This document shows positions 1 through 13,689 of a DNA stretch of 64,000 bases, piece by piece (the first letter of the stretch is position 1; each line of letters begins with the position of its first letter). A program made the translations under genes and the position numbers. This stretch comes from Tubiluchus corallicola (lineage: Eukaryota; Priapulida; Priapulimorpha; Priapulimorphida; Tubiluchidae), in NCBI GenBank assembly GCA_030141605.1, contig JAQGDQ010000332.1:70001-134000 (forward strand). The letters are read 5' to 3'. A model generated the notes under the pieces. The model was not told the origin of the DNA, ran no database searches, and was given only the letters and a program-made list of their open reading frames with translations.

Positions 1-579
1 CGCTTTTGTCTTGTTCTGGCATCAGCAGAACATACCACAATCAAAGCAATTACCATCACTTTCACAACCATCGTTCGTTGTCACAGCTGCCTAGTGTCGT
101 CGGGACGCATGTATACTGAAAAATGCAGCAGGAGTTTTCAGTCACCTGTACTTACATAAAGTTTCCATGGTTTAATAAATCAACAGAAGAGACGACCTAA
201 AGCAGCCGCTACTGTTCTAGCCTGCAGCTAGATTATAACCTTCACATTTCTTCATTTAACCGAATCTCTGAAACAGTGACTCTGACTGCTCATTATTCAC
301 TACTGATGACATAAGAGTTTACGTAGGATTAACAAATAATGCAGTTAATGTGGGATAGGTGAAAAGGTGCGATGACACGACTTGAAAAAATGAAAGTTAA
401 AGTCGTTTAAGTGACTATGTCAAGGCCATTTCAGAGTCAGATTTGGCAGTTTTTGAAAACTTCTTTTGAAATTATGCTATATATAGTGAGATGACGAAGA
501 GAAAAGGTGAATGAGAGATTGGGTGATGAAACCGTGAGAGAGAAACTGTAGTTGCTATTGTCCATAAATGACAAGGGAA

Positions 580-715
580 GCAAGGCGAAACCAAACGAGA
601 GAGAAAAGAGCAAAAAAGAACGAGTGAGAAAAGAAAGAGAACGAGAAAGCGAGAGAGAGAAAAGGAAAGGGAAAAGAGGGGACAGAGGAGAAAGAGAAAA
701 AAGAGAGGGGGAAAA
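580..715. repeat. purine-rich (GA-rich) low-complexity tract
   Basis: Almost pure A/G on the + strand, built from degenerate GAGAGA and AAAGAG units. It explains the overlapping open frames on both strands (Lys/Arg/Glu-rich on +, Ser/Phe/Leu-rich on -). Confidence 0.75.
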
Positions 716-1077
716 ATCGCCATACGCGAAAGCATTGTTAGAATAATAAACCGAGTAGGTGAAATCACCTATTATTTTACTCTGTGTAGACAAACTACTA
801 GCCTTATAACTGACGCTTGACAATAATCACGCTAGCCGTACGTCATAGAGATTATACTATATATGCAGAATAAAATTAGAAAATGAGTGACAAAATCAAG
901 CAAAAACGAAAGGTAACAACAAAATGCAGTAAACGTATGCACTTACCATTAACTTAATAATGACTTTTTGACAAAAAGAAGAGATTTAGAGCTCCATCAA
1001 AATCTTATAGCTTGTAAAGAGCGTGTTTAACATACATACTGTAAGAACGTAAGTCGACGGCTGACGTTCCTAGTGAC

Positions 1078-1101
1078 ATATATATATATATATATATATA
1101 T
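1078..1101. repeat. (AT)n microsatellite
   Basis: About 24 bases of alternating TA in AT-rich intergenic DNA. Confidence 0.8.
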
Positions 1102-1949
1102 TCTTAATATATGAGTAATGTGAACGAGTTTTCATGATGTGAGTGTTATTAATAATAACCGGTTTAAATTTCAACATATCTTCTCGTGTAATAATTTAAT
1201 TTCCTTTAATGTTTTCTATAGACTGTCTTGAATACAGTAACTTATTTACGTCAAGCGTGCAAGGCGACAGACAAATTTAATGTCAACAGCGTTGCGTAGG
1301 TTGCGCTTTAAATAATAAAATAGGCTGTGTCACTGTGCGTCGCAAAAATGTGAAAAAATTGAAAAAAGGTTAGAGATTGCCGGGAGGTATATGGAAACCA
1401 CAAAACCACGATGTACATCATTAATTTTCAACACAATTTAAACACTTAATGTATTTTGGAATACATTTACACAATGCAAGACTAATGGAAATGACTTAAT
1501 ATCCTACTTTTTATAAGTTTTTCATCTTAAGATTCGAGGCGTCATACATATATATTGTCAAATGTGACCTTAATCTGTATTACATGTACATGTATGACAT
1601 CACCCGCATATCGTAAATTGGAAAATTACTGTTACTCCTGCTGATGTGCTCTCATGTTTTTCTTGACAGTTTGCCTAAAAACTATTGGTCAGAAATGATA
1701 TTCATGTGCGATCGTCTTACCCGCACAGATTCTTGAAGTAAACAAAAACATCAAAGTTGTATTAAAAAAACTCAAACTCAAGAGTTTAAGTTAAACTAAA
1801 ATGAATTAGCTGAGTACTCAAGTTTGTATTTAGTGACTTAGTGACGGAAGTTAAGCAACTTTGAACGTGTTTAGTAAATGCATAGATTATCGCATGCGGT
1901 TTGCTAGAACAATTCCATGTGCTATAATGGTGCCTGGTTAAAAGAAAAC

Positions 1950-2545
1950 CGAGCACAATCTTAAACTATAACTCAAAACAAACTACTCTAAAAATATTGA
2001 AAATGAACCTACTGTTTTTCAGGAATGACTTACGTGGAAAAATTATTACAATAAAAACATAATTTTGTGTTCCCGTGGCTAGTTCTTCGCTGTTATATGC
2101 ATTTGCCATTCAATAGTTAAATACATGCATCTCGGAAACGCTTTGCACAAAAAAACAGGTGCTGTACCGCTCAGTTCAGAGATGTCCAGGTGGTGACGTA
2201 GCACACACGTTCGAAAGCTCGTGCGTGAACACAGTGGCAAACTCTAAATTTTAATTTTAAACTTAAAATTTGCCGAGTTTTTGCATATCACACTGAATGC
2301 TGTACGGTAGCACTGCACGTAAATTTTCGCTTTCACAAACACGTGTAACGCGCTCGTGAAACGTTCGTGCTGTTGAAAATTATGTTCACTTGTGATGTCA
2401 TCACTAGTTGAGCTTACCCGCCGTTGATTAACCGATTATTTAATTATTAGAAACACTCGCATTACCTCAGGTATTAAAATGTATAGTTTTATATTACTTC
2501 AAAGTGTGGTAGGATATCAAAAATCAATCTGGTTTCCTTTAAGAA
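1950..2545 (+). repeat. dispersed ~600 bp repeat, copy 1
   Basis: This block aligns collinearly in direct orientation with 58200-58815. Shared landmarks in order are AGTTCTTCGCTGTTA, ACAGGTRCTG, CTCAGTTCA, TGTTGAAAAT and TGTGATGTCATCA, with many substitutions and small indels between them. It has no long open frame, no terminal inverted repeat and no poly-A tail that I can see. The divergence implies an old family. It may be a transposon remnant or a duplicated regulatory block. Confidence 0.7.
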
Positions 2546-4563
2546 AAGTACAACTATGTGCATCTGTACGTGGCTAAGACACATTTGGGGCTCCAATATC
2601 TCTTCTTAGATAATTATCCTTATAAAAAGCTAGATTGTAGTCCAGCCATAATTATGTACACTGAGTGACTAAAGCCTTTGAGTGTTGCTTCCCATCTTGC
2701 TGAGTGCTAAGCTATTTCAAAACGCAATGCCGCTCAGGCGTCAAAATTGAGCAAAAGATAGAAGAAACTAGGAAAGCACTAACGACAGAATTGGGAACTA
2801 TTTGGAAAAGATAAAAATTACAATTATTATAATCTTCAATGTTAGCTGTAACAGCAAGAAAGCCAGAAATTACTTAAATTAACTAAAAAAGGATTTTTGA
2901 TAAAAGAAAATTATTCTGAAGAAGTGTTAACTGTGAACAGAAAATTTAATCAATTGCGATGGTTCTAAAGGCAATTAGGTTAAAGTGTATTATTTTGATA
3001 AAAATGACGTGTGTACATAGCCGAGCAGTTGACAATTATCACAAACATCACAAGAAACTGAAAATGAGGACGGTGTTGACGTTGATGACGACGACTACAA
3101 TGGTGATGATAATCATGTGACACGTATGATGATTACTCTTTGTGACAAAACTGCGTAAAGTGATTCGGTATAAAGTATTACTCACGCGCTGTTTTGGTGT
3201 AATTGATACAGCAGTGTTTGAGTAGCGTCTTACTCCATGTTGCACGTCTGCGATGAATGATTACACATGATTCATGAAACAAGTTTAAAAGCAACCAAAT
3301 GTAAACCACTATACGCAAGATCTTTTTCGATCAACGTTTCTGGTCAATGAAAAAATTTTTTGTACACTAATAATTGGGAATCATCAGTAATGCGAGTGCT
3401 CAATAATTGTTATTAAAACTGACTGTACAGGCCGCCACTCAATAGAACATACAAACCAGAAAATGTACAGAGACATAGCCTAGCATTCAAGTAAGACAGT
3501 ATAATTATTGCTCAAACATTCCTAATTATAGTTTACCAAACTTTTCTTTTTTCAGCGAAACGGGTCATTATTTTTTCACGCGGTTAATACCCCTACGGAA
3601 AATACGGGTCACGTGGTAGTACCACTAACTGAATATGCCTAATATGTGTTGTATCTTGTCTCGCCAAATTAAAGGAGCCCGGTTGTATTTTTCTAGTTGA
3701 GGTCTACTTAAGCACACGCACAGGATACATGCAATTACGGGAAATAAACAGCAAGAAGCGAGAAACAGTAACATGCAAGATTTAATTTCGTAGTATAACA
3801 GTGACACAAGACTTTTATTGCAAAATTTTTCTAAACAGTGGCACAAAAACATTTTTTGACAAGTCGTTTGTACAAGTACGATAAAAACTGAAGCAGCAGG
3901 TTACAAAAGCAGCCAACGCAACTAAAGCACAAACTAAACTTAAGTGGGTTAAATATGGGGCGTTGCGCCATCTTGAAGCCATTACGGAATTATATAATCA
4001 AAGGATTTGCCGAGTTTCATCCCAATTTACTTCAGCTATACATTCAACATTCGAGCGAAATAAAAACAAACACAGAAAAGAAGCAGTGAACATAATTTTC
4101 ATCTTTTATTTACATTGAAAACACAGAGCGGCATCCCTTTCGTTTCTAAGCCCCTAACAAGTAAGGCACACTGCGGAGACTACCAATAAAACCAACCAGA
4201 GCTTGGCCACGATCGGGAATTTCCGCAAGTTTACAAGAGAACGAAAACATCTGTAAACACACCTGTTGCAATATCGTTATTAATGGCTCGTACCTACATG
4301 CCTAGACTTCGACATTGCAACATCACAAGAAAACAAATCTCGGACATTTACAATTACTCACAAGTTACAGCATTGTCATAAAATGGCAAAAAACAAATTT
4401 TCAAAAGAACACGAATAAATACTAAAATGCAAAAAAATCACGAAATGTGAATGCAGCACTTAAGTACCAATAAAACCAACCATATTAGTGAACGTGGGAC
4501 TGCATTACCATATCGTACTGCTAAAATGAATGTGAATAAAATTGTCAAAAAGCATCCTTGTTT
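2546..4563. other. intergenic DNA and 3' flank of histone H4
   Basis: No conserved protein is visible. The part nearest H4 should be its 3' UTR and flank. A 17-base sequence, ACCAATAAAACCAACCA, occurs twice (near 4172 and 4463). Read on the H4 strand, no histone stem-loop (GGYYCTTTTCAGRRCC type) follows the stop codon, while an AATAAA lies near 4107-4112. Confidence 0.5.
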
Positions 4564-5200
<637 letters not shown>

Positions 5201-5274
5201 AAAGCGAGGCTCTCAGACGTCTTGTTAAACTGTGCAATAACGAACAAATGCCGTGGCCGCAATACGTGGCGTTT

Positions 5275-5282
5275 CTTATATA
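5275..5282 (-). promoter_or_regulatory. TATA box of histone H4
   Basis: TATATAAG on the - strand, about 75 bases before the 5' UTR donor and 30 before the inferred transcription start near 5250. Position and match fit a TATA-driven promoter for the H4 gene. Confidence 0.65.
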
Positions 5283-5289
5283 CCTGTTC

Positions 5290-7246
5290 TAGTTTATATT
5301 TACATATTTAAAACCCGTCTGACTGTATAGAAGCCATTCAAAATGTTTATAGTCTCTAGCACTGGAGCACGTATTCATGTATGTGTGAGTACCGTGCTTA
5401 AATTTAATCGAAATGTGATATCAACACACATTTTGGTTGAAATTTGCTTCCAAGTTACTTGTACGTTATATACATATAACATGACAACGTTTTAATAGAT
5501 ATATTACAATTTGCAAGTGATACTTTAATCGATATAACATAAATAAATCACTGGCAAGCACACTAAATTAAGCATCGCTTAAATTTCAAGTTCACGTTTC
5601 CAAGTTAACTTATCTGTTTTGTACAAGTTGAATGTAATTATTATAGCGGTCATCAGATGTTAATGAAACACTATAGCAGGCGGGTTAATTATTTTAATTT
5701 GAAAATTAATTTATAACTTTTGCTATCAATTATAACACTATGTACTAAAAGGGAAACATTTAAACAAGTCCTTAATTACTACCCTAGCTTTTTAAATTAG
5801 TTATCTTGCCAGCGAACAGAGCCTCTCGGCTTTCTTGGCTATATTATAACTCGCATAGTATCATTTAAAATATATTGGGTCCAAGATATTATACCAACAT
5901 ATTAGGTCTATGTTGGTTTAAATGAATATTTGGTCGACGTTTTGTAACTCGCAGATAATGTTTTTAAGTTGACCTTCGCTTTCAGCAGCTATATTGGCGT
6001 TTGAATCGCCCAATCTCTTGGGTTGCTGAGGCATTGTTAACCAAAAACGGTCGTCCGTATCGTCTACTCAGCTTAGGTCAATCTTTTTAGATGGGTCGAC
6101 ATGTCTCCCTGTCGCTATTATTATTGTGCTGCTCCATTCATGTATGGAGAGTCTAAGCTCCAATACCTATTATAGATTGGAGATTTTCAGGCTTTAGGCA
6201 GATATAATAAGGTCATGATTATTGCTTAAAAATAGATCACTTCTCCAGCAGGTAATGTCGTGGTTGCTTCGAGCAGATTAGCATTGATTAGCAATGCGAA
6301 CATACTGACGTCAGCACTATATAAATTACCGGAGCCTGTATGCCGATAGAAATTACAATAATCACGGATTCTAAGTAAAACATCTTTAGCGTGAATGAAA
6401 ACATTTCAAATTTTGGAAAGTTTGAAAACAAAACCGAAAGTATCGATAAGAGTTCGGTATGTATAGTGAAGATGTTAAACATTTTTGCATGATATAGTAT
6501 AAATAACTCGTACAAGCGAATCATATGAGTGTAATTTTTTTCAAAGCATTTTTGCTTTCTAATCAAATTTCGAGTAGAAGGCAAAACAAGAAAGAAATGA
6601 AATATTTTCTTTTTAAAGACTTTTCTAAGAACGATATTTTTTATTCTTTGCCATTTATCGATAAAAATTTATATAAAATTAAGAAAAGAAACAAAAAGGC
6701 AATTCGGAAAGACTAAATTTAACGTTTTCGACTACAGAATATTTAAAAAAGGTTAACCTCCTTTAGAATACTTAGTTTCGTATAACGTATTTTGTTTTAC
6801 TGATTATCGTCCTTTTTCTTTGTTCTTCTCAGTCATTATATATACTATTTAAGTTCAATTATTGTATCTTTAATAACCCAGCCTTAAATTTTATTTATAT
6901 AAAGTGGGATAACTGTATTTACTGTAAACAAACGAAGTCTACTGCAGGCATCTCCACCAGGTGTGACTAAGCAAGAAGTATAGGCAAATAAAACAAAATA
7001 ACGAACATATAACGAAATCTTTCACTTCGTTCCAATCAGTCCAATACTTTAGACTTAGAAAAGCCATTTAGTTTTCAATTTCAATGCGGCTTTAATCTTA
7101 TTCAGGTTGGCAGAAATATAACGTTGCTGTGACGATCTCAACAATCCAGCTTGATATGGGACTGACAGAAAAAGTTACTTGATTTCAGAGCCTCTTCACT
7201 TATTGTCAGCGATAACCGATTGAAGAACCTTTTGTGGTATTGAAAC
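5290..7246. other. intergenic region between H4 and the MARCH gene
   Basis: AT-rich, with no conserved protein in either strand. It should contain the upstream control region of H4 (left) and of the MARCH gene (right), but no individual site can be supported. Confidence 0.45.
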
Positions 7247-10200
7247 ATGGAAAGCTTGCCAACAAATACAACGAACGATAGCACACACAAAAATTATACG
7301 TTGTCCAACGACGACCATGAATACACTACAGCCAAGCAGAGATGGGCTTATAGGGTAAGAAGGCGACATTCTTTACTTCGCAGAGCAAACAAAAGCTTTG
7401 ATGAAAACTTTGCACTGATAATTCGAAACGCTAGACTGAAAGGCACTGAAGAACAGCAAAGCAATCAACAAAGACATTCAAGCAGTGGTTCCAGCAAGAC
7501 TGTGCACAAAGCATGGAGTTTTCACGTATCTTCTCAAAGGCACGATGAAGGATGTAAAAGTATTCAATGGTCTGTACCCTATCATCGAATTCCACCTCTA
7601 AGAGATATTGGTCGTGCACAAGCACTTGACATAAACTCTCAAGAAACTTCTTCAATATCGAGTATACTACCTCAAGAGACCTGTAATATAGGAAACACCA
7701 TTGACAGTGCGAATTCTGGTGATGAGCTGAAAGCAGATTTTCCATTCAATTGGAATTCTAGCAATATGGTGTTAAATTCGCCAGCACCTAATAATGTAAA
7801 TTACGAAATTGTAAATACCGAAAATAAAGAATGTGACGGCAATGTGAACAGGGATGATAATGATAACTGGGCGGTTCATGACAATCTAGATGATGACAAT
7901 GAACGAGAAGGAGACTATGAATATGACGCCATGTACAACAAGCTAACAGAAAAGCTGGGGCAGAACGAACGACAAGACAACTCGCGACAATTGTTGTCAA
8001 ATAATGGCTCGGAATCTGCTGTAAAATCTCAAAATGCCAATTTAGCTTATCTTCAGAATCAAGAAGATTTTGACAACCAATTGCAAATGCCGCATCGAAA
8101 CGTCCGAGCCTTAGAAAGCAGTGTGATGGCAAGTGGTAGCCTTCAGAAAAATAATAGCATGACAGTACATGGAAAACTCACGCACAAACATATGTCCTGG
8201 CACGGTGTATTGGCAAAAAATGACAGCATGTCCTCGATGCCCTGTCCTGACTCTACAAGAAAATCTGTCAGCTTTGAGAAACGACTGCCTTTGGCCAAAT
8301 TTTCGATGGAATCAGACGAGAAAATATGTCGGATTTGCTTCGAGGACGACACAGTCGAGAAGCTTATTTGTCCATGTTATTGCTCAGGCACAGGTGCCTG
8401 GATTCACAGGAGATGCCTGGAAGAATGGTTGACGATTTCACAGTCATTCCAGTGTGAAGTCTGTGAGTACTGCTTCAACATCAAGTTGGTCTTGAAGCCC
8501 ATCAAAAAGGTATAAATAAAATATTTGGTTTTTATGTTTTTTTGGTCAAATTTACGATAACTTTATAAATCATTGCAGAGATGGAAATGTGTCCATGGGG
8601 ACAGTTTTTCAGTGGGTCACATGGATGCCGCTTTCTTGCATTTAAAACTACAGGTCGAACATCCGATTACGTCGGTCGATGTGAAATTCGCTCTCGTACA
8701 TTTCTGACGATTCACTGCAAATTGGTAGATCCTTAGGCTTTTTTTAAATGATGAAATCGCTGCCATCTTGGCAATATGGCAGATGAATCAAAAATCCAAC
8801 TGCCATCAGTCAATGCAAAATTCATACTAGCATATCCGTGCGAAATTTCATGACGATCCGTTGCAAGCTGGCGGAGTGTTAGGCTTTTGTCAAAAAGTCA
8901 CCCACTAAGAACAACAACCTAAAAGGTCGCGCTTTGTGTCGAGTCATCGAGTCACCCTACTGCTACTGTAATAGTATCACAATATAACACTATTGCTTTT
9001 CCGATAAACTGTTCGTCCTTTTGGCTGCAACAGTTGTAATTAAGAAAACCGCACGCCGTTATATGTAAAACGACTGGCGTGTTTGCATGTCTGTAATGTT
9101 CAGTCATGATGATGAGTTTGGTACTAAATTCGCGTTTTCAGCCAACTGTTCATTATCAGTATTATCATTTCTATATTCCTCTTTTAATTACATCATGAAT
9201 TGTGTTTGTATATTCTCTGTCTGCCTCTTGTACTTGGTGATGTCGATTCACTTTGCAATCGTCATTGAGCACTTTTATCAGTTAATACAGTCTGCTAAGT
9301 GTAAGACTGTATGTCCTGTAAACCCTAGGTAATGCTTGCATGAAATTTGTTAATCAGAGTTCTGGAAACGTTAAAAAACACTCGAAGGCGTGAACTGACA
9401 TTTTGCAGCTGGACAGTTGGTAACTCAAACATTTCGCAACTGGTCGCTGACAACTGTTACTGTTAACGGCATCTAGTGAACGTCTTCAGAGTCTTTCAGT
9501 TCAACCTTTTTAAATTTGTAGTACATATTACAGCCATCAAATGTGCAGTCCGATGTCAGAAGCCAACTTTAGGTATAGTCACCTGACCTACCTGACCTAA
9601 TTTGCTTGTTCACACTTACACGTGTACGAGTACAGTTTTTCTTTTCCCCGTTTTTTAGTTTTGATGAAAGTAATAATTGCTCTTTTTTATACAGAATGCC
9701 ACTTTAGTTACCAAATTGTAAGTTTTGCTAATGTAAATTCTGTTATCCTTCTCTTTAAAATTAATGTAAATCTCCTGTTTTATTATAAATAAGAAACGGA
9801 CTAGTCGATAATTGGACACGTGTTATTTTTTAAAAACTGCTGTAATTTCCTTTTTTCTGTTCCCTTTCTCTTGCTAGTTGAACCATTTTTATACTACATA
9901 AATTAATTTCAGCTTTGTCACACCAGGTAGTGCTGGAGTTATCTTTTATCTGGGCGCATCCACAGTAACTTAGACATATGATGATTAAGTTTCACATTTG
10001 CAACTCATACACTTGCTGGCCCGGTCAACAAACTCGAACAATTAGTAACCTGGACACTTTTAGTTGCATGGTGTAGTATGGGCAATATATGTGTGGGTGT
10101 GCATGGTGGGGTGATACCTAGTTTGTGTGTGGTATGGTGTGCTGGTCTTCTGCGGGATTTGACTGGATATGACGAATACTGATTACGCTGACATCTGGTA

Positions 10201-13200
10201 CTAAGAAATGGGTGTCCTGGTTGCCAAGTATCGTAGTTACCATAATTTTTACGAAACTTGCATTCGTGCTGGTTACCAAGTGTAGTGGTTAAAAGCACAG
10301 TTTTAGGTATGTTAAAGTTCAACCTCAAATACGTATTTTGGTGAATGTAATTTTCGTTTCAGTGGAGGAAGCCGCTGACGACACGCGAACATTTCTATTG
10401 GATCTACTATCAGCTGTTCATTACAGTTTGTTGCGTTTTCACTCCAGTTGTTTGCTACCTACTCGTCATCTCATTAACCAACCTAAAATCATTTTTAGGC
10501 AAAGATTTCGAAGTCTGGAAAGTTCTTGGTAAATATTTCGTAGTTGCTCTGTTACATGCTGTTTATGTAATGTTGACTGACTATTGCAAATGATGTTGAT
10601 GTTAATTTTAATCTATTCTTTGCTTAGCAATTAATTTGCTTGTTTGGAATGAATCTGAAATTAACTACTGAAGTATTCCTACAATTATGTAAACAAACTT
10701 TGATCAAAGAATGCCCAGGTGTTACCAGGGAACATCCAAATAGAAAAGTACTATTGCAAACTCAGTGTTCGCTCAGTAGAGTTTTCACTTTTTGTGTATC
10801 GATGCACTGAGTATTTCTAAAATGCAATATTATTTACTTGACTACTTTTTAAAAATCTGAGCTTTGTAGAGATTTCGGGTGGCTTCATTGTGTTTACCTA
10901 CTTCTTTCATGTTTTAGCTATTATGCTAGGCGGCACAGTAACATTATCGTTGTACTTGGTTTCTATTGCTTACTGCGTTTACCGATTCATCGAGCTTGCT
11001 CGTTTGTTCATGGAGACAAACAGAATGGTATGTGCGTAACAAGCTACATAGCTATAGGCAAAATCTTAGCTGGTGAAGCCTGTTTGTGTATACGTCTGCC
11101 TCTAAAATGCATTCACATAATCTTAGATACGACACTTCTCGGTTTATTCTGACAAAAATAGTGTAGTCTAGGGTAGGGGCTATCTGACCTTGTTTTATTG
11201 CGTATACAATATTCTTTGCAGTTTCTGTACTATTGTGATTATAGTTGGTTCAGAATTATAAATGTGCCAGGCTGGAGAAGTTGAGGAATTGAAAAATTCT
11301 AAGATTTCTCCTAATATTATCAACAAATTAACCCTGTTTTGACAAAAGATGAAGCTAATAGTGTTTGCATATATTTGAGGTGGCATCTAGATGACCGATT
11401 ACTGAAATGTATCCACAGATGGTCGACAGGAAAGCGCAAATTATGATTTTCGTGTTCTTCTACATGCTAAAATATGTCATACATTCTCTGGCTCAAAATC
11501 TATCTCCTCCAAAACTACTAGGATAATGAAGACGGAAATCTACACTGTGGTACCTCTGACAATTATCATAAAGATGTCTGAGGCCATCTCAAATTTTTAT
11601 CTGTGTGCCTATCTGTCTGTCCGTCTACGTTTCTCTGTGTTTGTTGGCTATTTCTCCGAGTTCGCTGATCTGATTCCAAAATCTGTCTCCTCCAAAACTG
11701 CTGAAGTAATGAAGACGAAACTCGGTACTGTGGTGCCTGGGTAATTACATAAGAGATTTGAATTTTTACAATGTGACCGCCATTGTTGCATCATCATTAT
11801 TTCTGAGCCGGGCTGAGCCACTCGTCGTCGAACCACTATCAGCTGACTAGCTTATTTTATCATGAAGCTAACTACGTATTTATGACTTTTTATCTAACAT
11901 TGATGAAAAATAACTGTAGAACTAAATCCAAGATGGGTATCAGGACCTAAAACCCACAACACTAGAGGAAATTAACTTGACCACATTATGTATCGTCTGC
12001 ATCATCTTCACTGCGTTCACTGTCTTCATGATCCCCTGCTTTTATGTTTTCTCATAATATCACCCCCCCCCCCCCCGTATTTGCAGAAGGGACAGCCTGA
12101 GCAGAGTGTTGAATTGCAGGCAGTCTTACAAGCAGGTCATGAAATTCAGTATATGATCCGGGACAACTGTCTAACGTTCCTTCAGGCATAAAAATAAATG
12201 ATTTTTCTTATAATTCGCTGGATCAGGATTTGTAGGTAGCACACATGCAGCTTTCCATTGGATGGTTTGACAATACGTGCGTTTACAATAGAGCCTAAAT
12301 AAAGCTACTGTTGGAGGCAAGCTGCTAAGTTTTGTCGGTACATGCCTCTTGCCCCGCGTCACTCCAAATACGTGCCTATAGGTGTAGCTACGAAATTCAA
12401 ATGCATGATTCAGTGATCTCACCGAAGGATAAACATGTGTCTCAAGTGCTGACTACCACAATGCCGATAAATGTAGACACATTTGCTGCCTAGGCAGGCC
12501 ACGTGAAACACACCAAGAATTACGACTTGCGAGACTAGCCTGTTCCTCTGACCACATTCTACTTTTTTTATAAAAAATTACCGTTCTTGGAAAACAAAGC
12601 AAATGGAAAGAGTCCATGTCATAAGACAAGACTGTTAGTGTAGAAATAGTATTCTTTTACAGTTGATATGTCCAACTACTCTCATACAACCATTTATTAG
12701 TGCAATTTCGACTGCTTCAGCAATATTTGCAGTTTTGTTGTCAGCAAGAGATTAACGAGGATAACAAGTCCTATCCAACTGGGTATTATTCGTAAACAAC
12801 AGATCGCTGCAGGTTTACACTACATCACATGTTCTGAATCTGTCAGTCGCGTCTGATTTCATCCATGTGTTGCGTGTTTTCTTTCGCGGCAAGTAATGAC
12901 TTTCTGAACTGACTTTTTCCTGTGACTTTTTGAAAGAATGTAAGATCTTGCCCAACTACTTCTTTGGCGGCCATTGTGGAACTCGGCAAGCAATAATTAA
13001 CAGTACTGTACAGTTTTGCCCAAAAATCCGACTTAATTTAATCCTTTACGAACTGTAAGATATTGTATACCATGTTTGTGAATGTTTTCCGTGATGTATG
13101 CAACTATATTATGAACAATTCGATATTGAAAGACTTTTTTGTCTTGGCGTTTTTAATTTAAAGAAAATACATTTTTTTTAATTAAAAACACAAATAAACT

Positions 13201-13594
13201 ATTGGCATAACTTTTTATCAATACAAAATTGAATTATATAAATAATTTTTGGTTTGCACATTTGGAAGAACATCACAATCACAATTTGTACTGTTTTATT
13301 GGCCATCTTAGCTATTATTATTCGTCTATTTTTCATCTAGGTGCCAACCACAAAAATAAGCACTATTACCATCATCCTTTGTCTAAGCAAGCTTAATTTG
13401 CTGATAATGTTAAGTTGGTACGCAAGAATAGGCGCAAAACAATAATTTAAAAGTTTTTGGCAGCCATATTGATCTTTAAATTCACAAAAGAATCGGTACG
13501 TCAAAATGGCATAGAAGCTGCAAAAAATGGTTTGCATGTAAAAAAGCAAGATGGCCACACGCATCTTATTAGGAATAATAATAATAATAATAAT

Positions 13595-13689
<95 letters not shown>

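Larger units (their letters stand above)
1..1949. other. intergenic DNA, no gene supported
   Basis: No open frame here looks like a conserved protein. The stretch holds a purine-rich A/G tract near 580-715, which reads as Lys/Glu/Arg in one frame and Ser/Leu/Phe in the other, and an (AT)n run near 1078-1101. Both are low-complexity DNA, and the open frames over the purine tract are composition artefacts. Confidence 0.5.
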
